In this document: positions 7,649 through 16,271 of the stretch, piece after piece
Layout of the letters: each line of letters opens with the position of its first letter
How positions within the stretch are numbered: position 1 is the first letter of the stretch
Assembly (NCBI GenBank): GCA_946407065.1
Contig: CAMJMQ010000004.1
Location: forward strand, 1-64,000
From: an uncultured Clostridia bacterium
Lineage (GTDB): Bacteria; Bacillota; Clostridia; Oscillospirales; Acutalibacteraceae
Length of the DNA stretch: 64,000 bases
Direction of reading: 5' to 3'
Made by a program: the position numbers and the translations under genes
Notes under the pieces: generated by a model
What the model was told of the DNA's origin: nothing
The model's input: the letters and a program-made list of their open reading frames with translations, nothing else
Database searches by the model: none

Positions 7649-9724
7649 TTATTGAAGCGTTATGGGTTTACCGATGTTATACGGAATCCGAAGATTCGCC
7701 AAACGGCGCTGGATAAAGCTCGCGTCAGTAATCGTCAGATCATCGTCCTCGTCGACGTCGCCCTGCATCAGCACATCCGGATCGACGTCAACAGAAGCAT
7801 CCGCCAAATGCCGCTGTATGACCGTCACATCCACGATCGTGATCTCACCGTCGCCGTCCGCGTCACCGAGCAGATAATCATACTCGTCGGGCATGACCGC
7901 AAGAATCACCGAACAGCTCAACACCGGCTCAGCGGTGTCCCAGTGCATCCCGCCGTACTCGTCAAAGATATCCTCCACGCGGTACCAGTCATAATACAGC
8001 ATTTCCGAAACGCCCGCCTGATCCGGAGCGGTGATATGAGCGTAGGAGTTGCTTTCGTCCTCAAACGGCGGCTGATACTCACATCCGAAGATTTGCAGCT
8101 CACTGTCACGCCAGCCGGGGATCCATCCTTTATCAGGCTCAAATTCAAAGCTGACATAGATATCATCGTTCTTGTCCATATAGATCGTATCGCCGTCATA
8201 ATACCGTCTTTCCGATCCGCGCACCAGCGCAAAGCTCTCGGGCTCGGGAAGGATATCAAAATCGACATAGCTCGTGCCGTAATACGGCTCCTTGCCGTCG
8301 ATCCGAACGAAGTATTTGCCCGGATCGGTCGGCATTTTATCGAGCGGATCAGTCTCGGGATAGAGCTCTTGATCGTACGCGGGATCGCCGAAATCGGGTT
8401 GTTCGCCGCGCTCAAAATAAGTGAGCTCATAATACTGCGGGTCAACGTCCTCGTTCGCGATTCCGTGGATCACGGGCGCGTGCATTTCATTCGCGGGGAT
8501 CGCGAAGTAATCGTGCCACGACCATGTACACTGACCCTTGTATTCCTCGCCGAAGTCGGCGTTCGCGCCGAACCAGTTGAAGCTGTATTTATGCCACAGC
8601 AGGAATTCGCGCCATTCCGTCTGTCCGGTATAGCCGCTGTTATCCCTCGCGACAGCATACGCCGCAAATCCGCCGAAGCCGCTCTGCATATAATCCTCAT
8701 TCACCGTCAGGCTGAACGGAGCGGAAGCCGGGATAAAGACGTCTTCATCCTTTTCTTCATCCCAGTATGTCCTACCGAACACGAGATCATACGCGTCCTT
8801 CGGTACTTTCTGACCCTCTTTATCGATGATCGTGATCTTCAAATCATCGACATTCAAGATATCGTCCTTGTTCTCGATCGGGAAAACCTTCCAGTCCTCC
8901 CCGTCATAGAGCAGCTCGCAATTTGACAGGTCATTCTTTGCGTCCGATTTAAGGATATCAAAATCGACATAGCTCGTGCCGTAATACGGCTCCTTGCCGT
9001 CGATCCGAACGAAGTATTTGCCCGGATCGGTCGGCATTTTATCGAGCGGATCAGTCTCGGGATAGAGCTCTTGATCGTACGCGGGATCGCCGAAATCGGG
9101 TTGTTCGCCGCGCTCAAAATAAGTGAGCTCATAATACTGCGGGTCAACGTCCTCGTTCGCGATTCCGTGGATCACGGGCGCGTGCATTTCATTCGCGGGG
9201 ATCGCGAAGTAATCGTGCCACGACCATGTACACTGACCCTTGTATTCCTCGCCGAAGTCGGCGTTCGCGCCGAACCAGTTGAAGCTGTATTTATGCCACA
9301 GCAGGAATTCGCGCCATTCCGTCTGTCCGGTATAGCCGCTGTTATCCCTCGCGACAGCATACGCCGCAAATCCGCCGAAGCCGCTCTGCATATAATCCTC
9401 ATTCACCGTCAGGCTGAACGGAGCGGAAGCCGGGATAAAGACGTCTTCATCCTTTTCTTCATCCCAGTATGTCCTACCGAACACGAGATCATACGCGTCC
9501 TTCGGTACTTTCTGACCCTCTTTATCGATGATCGTGATCTTCAAATCATCGACATTCAAGATATCGTCCTTGTTCTCGATCGGGAAAACCTTCCAGTCCT
9601 CCCCGTCATAGAGCAGCTCGCAGCCGGACAGGTCGACAGTCGAATCGGCGAACGCCGACATTGGCAATAAACCGACCGCCAGTGTGAGAACCAGAATCAG
9701 TGAAACTACTTTCCTTTTCATCAT
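7649..9724 (-). CDS. Secreted dockerin-type protein with duplicated 234-aa module
   Basis: The 691-aa protein has a signal peptide (MMKRKVVSLILVLTLAVGLLPMSAFA), two almost identical 234-residue modules (each from about DLSGCELLYDGE to YVDFDIL), a distinct domain and a C-terminal dockerin. The dockerin shows two calcium-loop repeats, GDADGDGEITIVDVTVIQRHLA and GDVDEDDDLTITDASFIQRRLA. Each has the D-x-D-x-D spacing followed by a helix. A dockerin normally binds a cohesin on a scaffold, so the protein is probably exported and docked at the cell surface. The repeated module is unrecognised. The start is ATG-ATG after AAAGGAG. It may follow the ATP-grasp gene in the same direction but has a 200-bp gap before it. 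Confidence 0.85.
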   Translation of the reverse strand: MMKRKVVSLILVLTLAVGLLPMSAFADSTVDLSGCELLYDGEDWKVFPIENKDDILNVDDLKITIIDKEGQKVPKDAYDLVFGRTYWDEEKDEDVFIPASAPFSLTVNEDYMQSGFGGFAAYAVARDNSGYTGQTEWREFLLWHKYSFNWFGANADFGEEYKGQCTWSWHDYFAIPANEMHAPVIHGIANEDVDPQYYELTYFERGEQPDFGDPAYDQELYPETDPLDKMPTDPGKYFVRIDGKEPYYGTSYVDFDILKSDAKNDLSNCELLYDGEDWKVFPIENKDDILNVDDLKITIIDKEGQKVPKDAYDLVFGRTYWDEEKDEDVFIPASAPFSLTVNEDYMQSGFGGFAAYAVARDNSGYTGQTEWREFLLWHKYSFNWFGANADFGEEYKGQCTWSWHDYFAIPANEMHAPVIHGIANEDVDPQYYELTYFERGEQPDFGDPAYDQELYPETDPLDKMPTDPGKYFVRIDGKEPYYGTSYVDFDILPEPESFALVRGSERRYYDGDTIYMDKNDDIYVSFEFEPDKGWIPGWRDSELQIFGCEYQPPFEDESNSYAHITAPDQAGVSEMLYYDWYRVEDIFDEYGGMHWDTAEPVLSCSVILAVMPDEYDYLLGDADGDGEITIVDVTVIQRHLADASVDVDPDVLMQGDVDEDDDLTITDASFIQRRLANLRIPYNIGKPITLQ
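8251..9622. repeat. Tandem duplication, 702-bp period
   Basis: Bases 8251-8920 recur at 8953-9622 with no difference that I could see by eye over about 670 bp. The period of 702 bp equals 234 codons and so preserves the frame. Only about 32 bp of linker differs from the flanks. The near-perfect match suggests recent duplication or gene conversion. Confidence 0.9.
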
Positions 9725-9901
9725 AAACTCCTTTCAAACGCAGGAATAGTGGATATTCAAAAGGGTATTTGCCAAAGGGATTCTTGCACAGTTCCATTAT
9801 AGGGTACCTGTCGGGTTTTATCAAGCAGAAACGACATTTCTTATCAAGTCATACTAAACAAAAATTTTGAGTGGTCTTTATGCAAAGCACACAAAGAAAT
9901 C

Positions 9902-9921
9902 CCCATGCGGAGCACGGGGAT
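9902..9921 (-). terminator. Terminator after the ATP-grasp gene
   Basis: On the minus strand ATCCCCGTGCTCCGCATGGGGAT folds just past the stop at 9933, followed by TTCTTT. It is a moderate intrinsic terminator that would separate this operon from the dockerin gene. Confidence 0.55.
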
Positions 9922-9932
9922 GAAAAAGCGAT

Positions 9933-10964
9933 TTACAGCTTGATTCTGTTATACTCGTCACCGAGGTGATCGGCGACCTCTTTGAGGTGACCGGTACGCT
10001 TGTTCTTCAGCGCGTAATGCTGGACAAGACCGTAGCCGGGGTACTCGTTGCCCTCTACGATAACGGGGCCATCCTCGGAGAACGCGATATCCCAACCGAT
10101 GTAGCGGCACTGCGGGATGCGCTTATGCGCGTCAACGCACATATCAAAGGCTTCCTGCACGCCGTGGATGTAGACGTCCTTGAACTTAACGCCGGTCAAG
10201 GGGTGGGTGTCATAGACCTGACCGTAGTCGTCGACAACATTACTGTCGATCCTGCCGTCGGCGCCGAGGCTGAAATACAGGTCGTTGGTACAGCCGATGA
10301 CGACGCTGTCATCCTGGTTGACGCGCAGGGCGTTCGCGATCATTTTGATCTCGCCCTTATCGTTCAACAGCGTGATAACACGGAAGGAGTTGACGACGTT
10401 GGGATTGATCTGATTGAGGTCGGGATGCTGCTTAATGCCGTCCTCGATCAGGAACTGACCGTTTGCCTTACACTGATTGTAGAACGCTTCAACGTCCTTG
10501 ATCTCCTTGACGACGCATTTCGAGATACCGTGACCGCCCTCGCCCTTGGTCTCCTTGGCGAATACGATGGTCTTGTCCTTGAGAAATTCCCTCAGATCAT
10601 CGGGTGTACTTTTGCGCAGATTGATGAAATCGCGCTTGAGGTAATCGCGGAACACCTCGTCAAAGATCAGCTTATCGCCCAAAACGACGATGTACTCTTC
10701 ATCGTTGAGGTACGCCATCAGTCGGTAAAAGCGCTTCGCGGTGGCAAAGGTCTTCTTCTCCTCTTTGGTTGCGTCAATAAAATGTCCGCGGAAATAATCG
10801 GTGTAGCCCGTGCCCTGTGTCAAGAAGTTCCACATCAGACTGCACTTGATATAAAACTTGGATTTACCGCTCTGCTGCTGGATGATCTCGATGTGGCGGT
10901 TCATCCTCTCCTTGTTGATATCCTTGAATTTATTCATCAGCCACTTGGTAACTGACATTGCCAT
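9933..10964 (-). CDS. Sugar-transfer-associated ATP-grasp protein
   Basis: The 343-aa protein resembles the ATPgrasp_ST family, found in polysaccharide and surface-polymer clusters. Visible features are the conserved lysine region VFAKETKGEGGHGISKC (ATP-grasp loop), FLIEDGIKQHPDLNQINPNVVNSFRVITL, and the metal-binding tail IGWDIAFSEDGPVIVEGNEYPGYG, with the Asp/Glu/Asn set expected for the ATP-Mg site. ATP-grasp enzymes form acyl-phosphate intermediates to make amide or similar bonds; the substrate here is unknown. It is the third gene after a CofE-like ligase and an alanine racemase, which suggests a pathway joining amino acids to a surface molecule. Confidence 0.85.
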   Translation of the reverse strand: MAMSVTKWLMNKFKDINKERMNRHIEIIQQQSGKSKFYIKCSLMWNFLTQGTGYTDYFRGHFIDATKEEKKTFATAKRFYRLMAYLNDEEYIVVLGDKLIFDEVFRDYLKRDFINLRKSTPDDLREFLKDKTIVFAKETKGEGGHGISKCVVKEIKDVEAFYNQCKANGQFLIEDGIKQHPDLNQINPNVVNSFRVITLLNDKGEIKMIANALRVNQDDSVVIGCTNDLYFSLGADGRIDSNVVDDYGQVYDTHPLTGVKFKDVYIHGVQEAFDMCVDAHKRIPQCRYIGWDIAFSEDGPVIVEGNEYPGYGLVQHYALKNKRTGHLKEVADHLGDEYNRIKL

Positions 10965-10985
10965 AACAATCGACCTCCGATTTCA

Positions 10986-11113
10986 GGTGAACGGTGGATG
11001 GTAAATGGTGAACGGTGAAAGGAGGGCTCCGCCCTCACCCTATTGAAAAACTTAATTCTGTAAAAGAAATATCAAAAACCGTTAACCGTTAACCGATATC
11101 CGTTAACCGTTAT
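10986..11113. repeat. Heptad repeat pair with central hairpin
   Basis: The left arm (10986-11020) has five GGTGAAC-like heptads. It is followed by the hairpin GGAGGGC-TCC-GCCCTCACC. The right arm (11079-11113) has five CCGTTAA-like heptads that can pair with the left. The right arm runs into the stop codon of alr (11110-11112). Confidence 0.75.
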
Positions 11114-12270
11114 TTGATATACACTCTCTCGTTATTCTTACCGATGCCGAGCAGGACTTCCGCGAGCCCCAGACCCGACGCGCGTGAGAAGCGTCCGAGG
11201 CTGATACCGCCGCCGAGCAAGGTGACGGTGTCGGTGAGCTTGACGCGGTTATCGACCTTGACACAGCACATGTTCATGCCGATCTCGCCGATGATGGGAT
11301 AACGCTTGCCGTTGATCTCAACCACTCTGCCGTAGTTGGCATGTCCGATACCGTTGTTGTAGCCGACAGGCAGTACCGCGATGCTGATCAGCTCCGGCGC
11401 CTGATACTCCGCGCCGTAGCCGACGTATTCGCCCGCGTTGACGTCCTTGATCTGCAAAATCCGACACTTATAAGACATCGCCGGAGAAAGATCGAGCTGT
11501 ACGTCACGGTAGGTCTCGGTTAGATGGTATTTTTTCTGATTGCGTTTATCACGCAGATCTCTGAGGCGATCCTTCATGCTGCTGCCGTAGGAGGACGGGC
11601 TGATGTTGTAGCCGTACATGATCAGACCCATGCGGGTGCCGGTCGCAATATCGATCTTCGGGTGCGCGACCAGCGAGACACCGCTGCCCAGATGCACGAT
11701 CGGGATCTCGTTAAGATCGATCAGCGAGGTCAGCTCCTTGAAGCGGCGGATCTGGTTATCATAATGCGGATCAAAGATACCCGCCGTCGCGAAATGCTGA
11801 TAGATGCCTTCGAGAAAATGCGGCGAGCTGTTGATCAGCTGAACCGCTTCCTTGATCTCGCCCTTGTCCTTTAGACCGAGTCGGCTGAAGCCCGCGTCCA
11901 CCTTGATATGCAGCTTGAAGCTGTGGTTCACATCCGCTGCGAGCATCGCGCGTAAGTATTCGATATCCGGAATCGCGAGGGTCAGATCCAGATCTGCCGC
12001 CTCACCCAGTCGCTCGATCGCGACAGGCTCCAGACATAGGACGGGTACATGTGCGTTATACTTGCGCAGATCAAAGGCTTCCTCCAGGGAAGATACGGCA
12101 AAATACCGCAATCCGCCGTGATGCAACGCCTTGACAGAACGCATGCCGTGACCGTAGGCGTCGCCCTTGACAACGCCGATATAGCTTTTATACTCCGGAT
12201 ATTTCTCCAAAATCGCCTTGACATTATTGCTCAGGCGTGTGAGATTGATCTCTACATAGGAATCAGTCAT
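11110..12270 (-). CDS. alr: Alanine racemase
   Basis: This is a PLP-dependent racemase interconverting L- and D-alanine, supplying D-Ala for peptidoglycan or other polymers. The 386-aa protein has the PLP lysine in VVKGDAYGHG near residue 37, the barrel segments KLHIKVDAGFSRLGL and TGTRMGLIMYGYNISP, and the C-terminal IGEIGMNMCCVKVDN containing the expected catalytic-loop region. I start at the ATG at 12270, preceded by AGAGG. The longer ORF reads through heptad repeats. Its neighbours (CofE-like ligase upstream, ATP-grasp downstream) suggest it may be a pathway-dedicated racemase rather than the housekeeping one. Confidence 0.92.
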   Translation of the reverse strand: MTDSYVEINLTRLSNNVKAILEKYPEYKSYIGVVKGDAYGHGMRSVKALHHGGLRYFAVSSLEEAFDLRKYNAHVPVLCLEPVAIERLGEAADLDLTLAIPDIEYLRAMLAADVNHSFKLHIKVDAGFSRLGLKDKGEIKEAVQLINSSPHFLEGIYQHFATAGIFDPHYDNQIRRFKELTSLIDLNEIPIVHLGSGVSLVAHPKIDIATGTRMGLIMYGYNISPSSYGSSMKDRLRDLRDKRNQKKYHLTETYRDVQLDLSPAMSYKCRILQIKDVNAGEYVGYGAEYQAPELISIAVLPVGYNNGIGHANYGRVVEINGKRYPIIGEIGMNMCCVKVDNRVKLTDTVTLLGGGISLGRFSRASGLGLAEVLLGIGKNNERVYIK

Positions 12271-12334
12271 GATAATCCTCTTTGTTGATACTTTGATAAT
12301 CAAACCGTTTTCAAAACGCGAAGCGTTTCCCTTC

Positions 12335-12362
12335 ACCGTTAACCGTTCACCGTTAACCGTTC
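12335..12362. repeat. Heptad repeat, four ACCGTTM units
   Basis: ACCGTTA and ACCGTTC alternate twice between the CofE-like gene and alr. It uses the same word class as the right arm at 11079-11113, so both repeats bracketing alr share one word. Confidence 0.75.
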
Positions 12363-12370
12363 TCCGGATA

Positions 12371-13069
12371 TTATTTCTTCCTTCGAATTAAAACGATCGG
12401 AGTTGTTTCCTGACCCTGACCGCAGGGGTTGTCGGCGATCAAGCCGTGGAGTTCTTCTTCACTGAGCTTGATATCGGAAGAATAACCCAGAACCTCCTGT
12501 CCCAGATCGTTCGCGTCAACGATCATGCAGGACATGCCGAGCTTTTCTTTGATCTCATCACAAACGCCGGAGGGATTCTCGGGATTCTCGATACCGATAT
12601 CTCTGTACTCCGACCAGACATGATCGTAGAAGCCGTCGAGACCCGCGACCTCAGAGCCGACGATCTCATAGAAAACGCCCTTCTTGCCGAAGAGCTTGCA
12701 TACGCCGCCGGCAAAGGAAGCCCACAGCACCTTAGGCAGACCGACCTTGGTGATCGCGTACTGCATTTTGATGGTCTCGCCTACGCCTACGCCGGTATCG
12801 GGGTGGGAAGCGAATTTGGACAAAAACTTTGCCCAAAAGCCGATCTTGAGCTCTTCACGCTTGACGACTCTGCCCTGACACAGCGCAATGATCTTCTCAG
12901 AGGAGCTGACGATATCGCCCTCCTCGTACAAGGGCTGTACATACTTTTTAAAGATCTCGATGTAATCCTCGCCCTGCTTGACAAAATGTGTCTTGATCGC
13001 ATGGCGCATATAGGTCACACCGTTGACGGTTATTTCGACGTTCTTGCCTTCATTTGCGACAAATTCCAT
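12371..13069 (-). CDS. F420-0:gamma-glutamyl ligase (CofE)-like protein
   Basis: The 232-aa protein resembles the CofE fold (F420_ligase family). It shows the family-like N-terminal strand YMRHAIKTHFVKQGEDYIEIFKKYV, the EGDIVSSSEKIIALCQGRVV segment (DIxxxSxKxVA-like), and NPENPSGVCDEIKEKLGMSCMIVDANDLGQ matching the GTP/metal region. Classical CofE adds glutamates to coenzyme F420. No F420 gene is visible here, and Clostridia are not known for F420, so the likely role is attaching an amino acid to another acceptor. It is first of an apparent CofE-like/alr/ATP-grasp set. The start follows GAGGTGAAATT and is sound. Confidence 0.83.
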   Translation of the reverse strand: MEFVANEGKNVEITVNGVTYMRHAIKTHFVKQGEDYIEIFKKYVQPLYEEGDIVSSSEKIIALCQGRVVKREELKIGFWAKFLSKFASHPDTGVGVGETIKMQYAITKVGLPKVLWASFAGGVCKLFGKKGVFYEIVGSEVAGLDGFYDHVWSEYRDIGIENPENPSGVCDEIKEKLGMSCMIVDANDLGQEVLGYSSDIKLSEEELHGLIADNPCGQGQETTPIVLIRRKK

Positions 13070-13260
13070 AATTTCACCTCATCTGATTTCAAAAAGGTAG
13101 CATTTTCACAAAATATATGGTATACTGGTTTCTGCCATACAATATATACGAAATATCAGCTTTTCCGCTCATACACGCATATATGAGTATTATAAGACAA
13201 TTTCAGGAAAAATTCAACAGTAGAATTACCGATATTATCATTTTCACGCAAGGGATTATT

Positions 13261-15459
13261 ATGACTAATCACGAACAACTATTTGAAATTAACGGCGTGG
13301 TGGAGAACATTATCTACCGAAATGAGGAAAACGGCTATACCGTGCTGGAAATCAGCGGTGACGAGGCATTGATCACCGCCAACGGCGTCATGCCGCTGGT
13401 CAACGTCGGTGAGAGCGTCAAGCTGTTCGGTGTATTCAAGAACCACCCTACCTACGGCGAGCAGTTCGCGGTATCGGCGTTTGAACGCACCATGCCCGAG
13501 AATATGGACGGTATCCTCAAATACCTGTCGAGCGGCGCGATCAAGGGCATCGGGCCTTCTACCGCCAGACGTTTGGTACTGGAATTCGGCGCGGATACGC
13601 TGTCGGTACTCGAAAACGACCCCGAGCGCGTCGCAAAGCTCAAGGGTATCTCGCTGAAAAAGGCACAGGATATCAGCGAACAGCTCAAGAGCGTGGTCGG
13701 TATCCGCGAGCTGATGATCTATCTCGCCAATTACTCTGTCACCCCGAATGCCGCCGTGAAGATCTGGAAAAAGTACGGCAACAACGCCATCGCGCAGATC
13801 GAAGAGAATCCCTATGTGCTATGTGAGGAAGGGATCGGCATCTCCTTTGAGACCGCCGATATGATCGCCCTGTCGCAGAACACCCCGCAGGACGCGCGTA
13901 TCCGCGTTCGAGCGGCGTTGGCATTCGTCCTCAAGCACAACCGTCTTAACGGTCATACCTGTCTGCCGCAGGATAAGCTGGTGAACGCGACCGCGAGCCT
14001 CTTGGAGATCGACCCTGCCGCGTGTGAATCCGCACTCAAAGAGATGATCGAAGACAACACCTTGATCCTCGATACCGTCAACGACAAAGAATGTATCTTT
14101 CTGCCGTCGCTGTATGACGGCGAGACCTATATCGCCGCGCGCATGAAGATGCTGCTGCGGTTCCCCGCGATGGCGATCGGCGGCGCGGAAGAAAAGATCG
14201 CCGCGATTGAAAAGGAAAGCGGCATCGAATACGCCGCCCTGCAAAAGAAGGCGATCAGCGACGCGCTGACAACAGGATTGTTGATCCTCACGGGAGGCCC
14301 CGGTACCGGCAAAACGACCACCCTCAACGCGATCATCCGACTTCTCAAGGAGAGCGGTCAAAAGGTATCTCTCTGCGCGCCGACAGGCAGAGCCGCTCAG
14401 CGGATGACCGCCGTGACAGGCGAAGAAGCCAAAACCATCCACCGTATGCTCGAGGTCAGCTACGATATCGAGGACAAGCCCGTGTTCAAGCGCAATGAGC
14501 GCAATCTGCTCAACACCGACGCGCTGATCGTGGACGAGGTGAGTATGGTCGACACCGCCCTGCTCGAAAGCCTCATGCGCGCGCTGCCCCTGTCATGCCG
14601 ATTGATCCTGGTCGGCGACAGTAATCAGCTCCCCTCTGTGGGTGCGGGAAACGTGCTGTATGACCTGATCGCGTCAAATACCATCCCCGTGGTCACACTG
14701 GGCGAGATCTTCCGTCAGTCGATGCAGAGCCTGATCGTCACCAACGCGCACAAGATCGTGCAGGGCGAGATGCCCGACATCCGTATCCGCGACAACGACT
14801 TTTTCTTCCTGCCCGATTACCGTCAGGAGCATATCGCCGAAACGGTCGGTGACCTGTGCGCGCGGCGGCTGAAAAACGCCTACGGCTATAATCTGCATGA
14901 GAATATCCAGGTGCTCTCCCCCACCCGCAAGGGCATTTTGGGCACCTATGAGCTGAACAACCGACTGCAAAAGCTCGTCAACCCCAATCCGTCCCGCGGC
15001 GTCAAGGTCGGCTACTCCACCCTCAACGAGGGCGATAAGGTCATGCAGAGCCGCAACAATTACGATATCCTGTGGACAAAGGATGATGGCGAATACGGCG
15101 AGGGCGTGTTCAACGGCGATATCGGCGTGATGGTCGAGGTCAACAACGCCTCCAAGATCTACAAGGTACGATTCGACGACCGTGTCGCGACCTACGACAG
15201 CGACAGTGTCGGTGATCTGGAGCTCGCCTACGCCTGTACCGTCCACAAAAGTCAGGGCAACGAATTCGATTGTGTGGTACTGCCGATGTTCCGCGGCGCA
15301 CCGCAGCTGATGTACCGCAATCTGCTCTATACCGCCGTGACCCGCGCCAAAAAGATGCTGATCATCATCGGCGACGAAAACGCCCTGCGCTATATGGTGG
15401 AGAACAACCGCCGTATCCTGCGCTACACCGGACTGAAAACATTTTTGATGAGGGATTGA
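13261..15459 (+). CDS. recD2: RecD2-type ATP-dependent DNA helicase (SF1B)
   Basis: RecD2 is a 5'-3' helicase acting in recombination and repair in bacteria lacking RecBCD. The 732-aa protein has the N-terminal OB-like part (GVVENIIYRNEENGYTVLEI), helix-hairpin-helix segments (GIGPSTARRLV), Walker A LTGGPGTGKTTT near residue 345, motif II VDEVSMVD, and a UvrD-like C-terminus with ACTVHKSQGNEFD and LLYTAVTRAKK. I start at the ATG at 13261 (AAGGGA upstream) rather than the longer frame from 13117, whose extra 48 residues look non-coding. comFC follows after one base, giving a two-gene operon. Confidence 0.94.
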   Translation: MTNHEQLFEINGVVENIIYRNEENGYTVLEISGDEALITANGVMPLVNVGESVKLFGVFKNHPTYGEQFAVSAFERTMPENMDGILKYLSSGAIKGIGPSTARRLVLEFGADTLSVLENDPERVAKLKGISLKKAQDISEQLKSVVGIRELMIYLANYSVTPNAAVKIWKKYGNNAIAQIEENPYVLCEEGIGISFETADMIALSQNTPQDARIRVRAALAFVLKHNRLNGHTCLPQDKLVNATASLLEIDPAACESALKEMIEDNTLILDTVNDKECIFLPSLYDGETYIAARMKMLLRFPAMAIGGAEEKIAAIEKESGIEYAALQKKAISDALTTGLLILTGGPGTGKTTTLNAIIRLLKESGQKVSLCAPTGRAAQRMTAVTGEEAKTIHRMLEVSYDIEDKPVFKRNERNLLNTDALIVDEVSMVDTALLESLMRALPLSCRLILVGDSNQLPSVGAGNVLYDLIASNTIPVVTLGEIFRQSMQSLIVTNAHKIVQGEMPDIRIRDNDFFFLPDYRQEHIAETVGDLCARRLKNAYGYNLHENIQVLSPTRKGILGTYELNNRLQKLVNPNPSRGVKVGYSTLNEGDKVMQSRNNYDILWTKDDGEYGEGVFNGDIGVMVEVNNASKIYKVRFDDRVATYDSDSVGDLELAYACTVHKSQGNEFDCVVLPMFRGAPQLMYRNLLYTAVTRAKKMLIIIGDENALRYMVENNRRILRYTGLKTFLMRD

Positions 15460-15460
15460 T

Positions 15461-16132
15461 ATGGAATTCGTCAGAAAGCTCACCGCGCTGTTCTATCCCG
15501 AGCGCTGTCCCTATTGCTCCGCGCTGGTCGAAGCGACACAGATCGCGTGCGCAGGGTGCTATGATGAGATCCGGCGCAAGCATATCCCGATCCCGGCAGG
15601 CGCGAGAGGATTTCGCTGTATCTCTACCTTTGCCTATGACGGCAGAGTGCGCCGCATGATCCTGCGGCTGAAATACCACGACCGCACCCAGTACATCCCG
15701 CAGATCGCCGAGTTACTCATAAAAGATATCGAAAACGCTTACAGCGATATGGACTTCGATTTCATCACCGCCGTTCCCATGTATAAAAAGGATTTGCATA
15801 AACGCGTGTATAACCAATCCGCATTACTCGCGAAGGAGCTCGGCAGACTGCTCGATCTCCCCTATCTGGAAACGATCAACAAGATCAAGAAAACCAAGAA
15901 ACAACATCACCTCAACTATAAAGAGCGCAAAACCAATCTAAAAGGCGCGTTCAAGGTGATCGACAAGGATTTGGTCAAGGGTAAAAAGATATTGATCATC
16001 GACGATATCATCACCTCCGGCTACACCCTCGGCGAGTGTTGTAAGGTGCTCGCCAAATCTAAGCCCGAGCTGATCTGCTGCGCTACCATCGCCTCCGCGC
16101 AGAATAAATATCCCGAATCGACAGTGATATAG
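15461..16132 (+). CDS. comFC: ComF family phosphoribosyltransferase-like protein
   Basis: The 223-aa protein has an N-terminal zinc ribbon (ERCPYCSALV, then CAGCYDE) and a C-terminal phosphoribosyltransferase fold with the PRPP loop KILIIDDIITSGYTLGE. ComFC-type proteins act in DNA uptake and DNA metabolism; the precise reaction is unsettled. The middle region FDFITAVPMYKKDLHKRVYNQSALLAKEL matches the family. Coupling to recD2 (one-base gap) fits a DNA-processing role. Confidence 0.9.
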   Translation: MEFVRKLTALFYPERCPYCSALVEATQIACAGCYDEIRRKHIPIPAGARGFRCISTFAYDGRVRRMILRLKYHDRTQYIPQIAELLIKDIENAYSDMDFDFITAVPMYKKDLHKRVYNQSALLAKELGRLLDLPYLETINKIKKTKKQHHLNYKERKTNLKGAFKVIDKDLVKGKKILIIDDIITSGYTLGECCKVLAKSKPELICCATIASAQNKYPESTVI

Positions 16133-16196
16133 CAAATTATTATTGAAAATAACACAAAACTTGTATATAATAAACGTGACAGAAATCAATTCATTC

Positions 16197-16252
16197 GGTT
16201 GAGATTACCACAGTCACCCGAACACACGTGTTCGGAACTTCGTAATGACACG
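16197..16252. repeat. GATTRCC/GTAATGAC element upstream of mreB-like gene
   Basis: The left end is GGTTGAGATTACCACAG and the right end is CTTCGTAATGACA. The interior is a CCGAAC/GTTCGG hairpin with ACACGTGT (16224-16231) at its apex. It lies directly before the Shine-Dalgarno of the mreB-like gene. Confidence 0.65.
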
Positions 16253-16271
16253 AATCATAAGGAGAACGCAT

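Noticed and set aside
12371..13069. Genuine F420 biosynthesis
   Set aside because: No cofC, cofD, fbiC or F420-dependent enzyme is visible, and the lineage is not known to make F420. The protein is therefore called CofE-like only.
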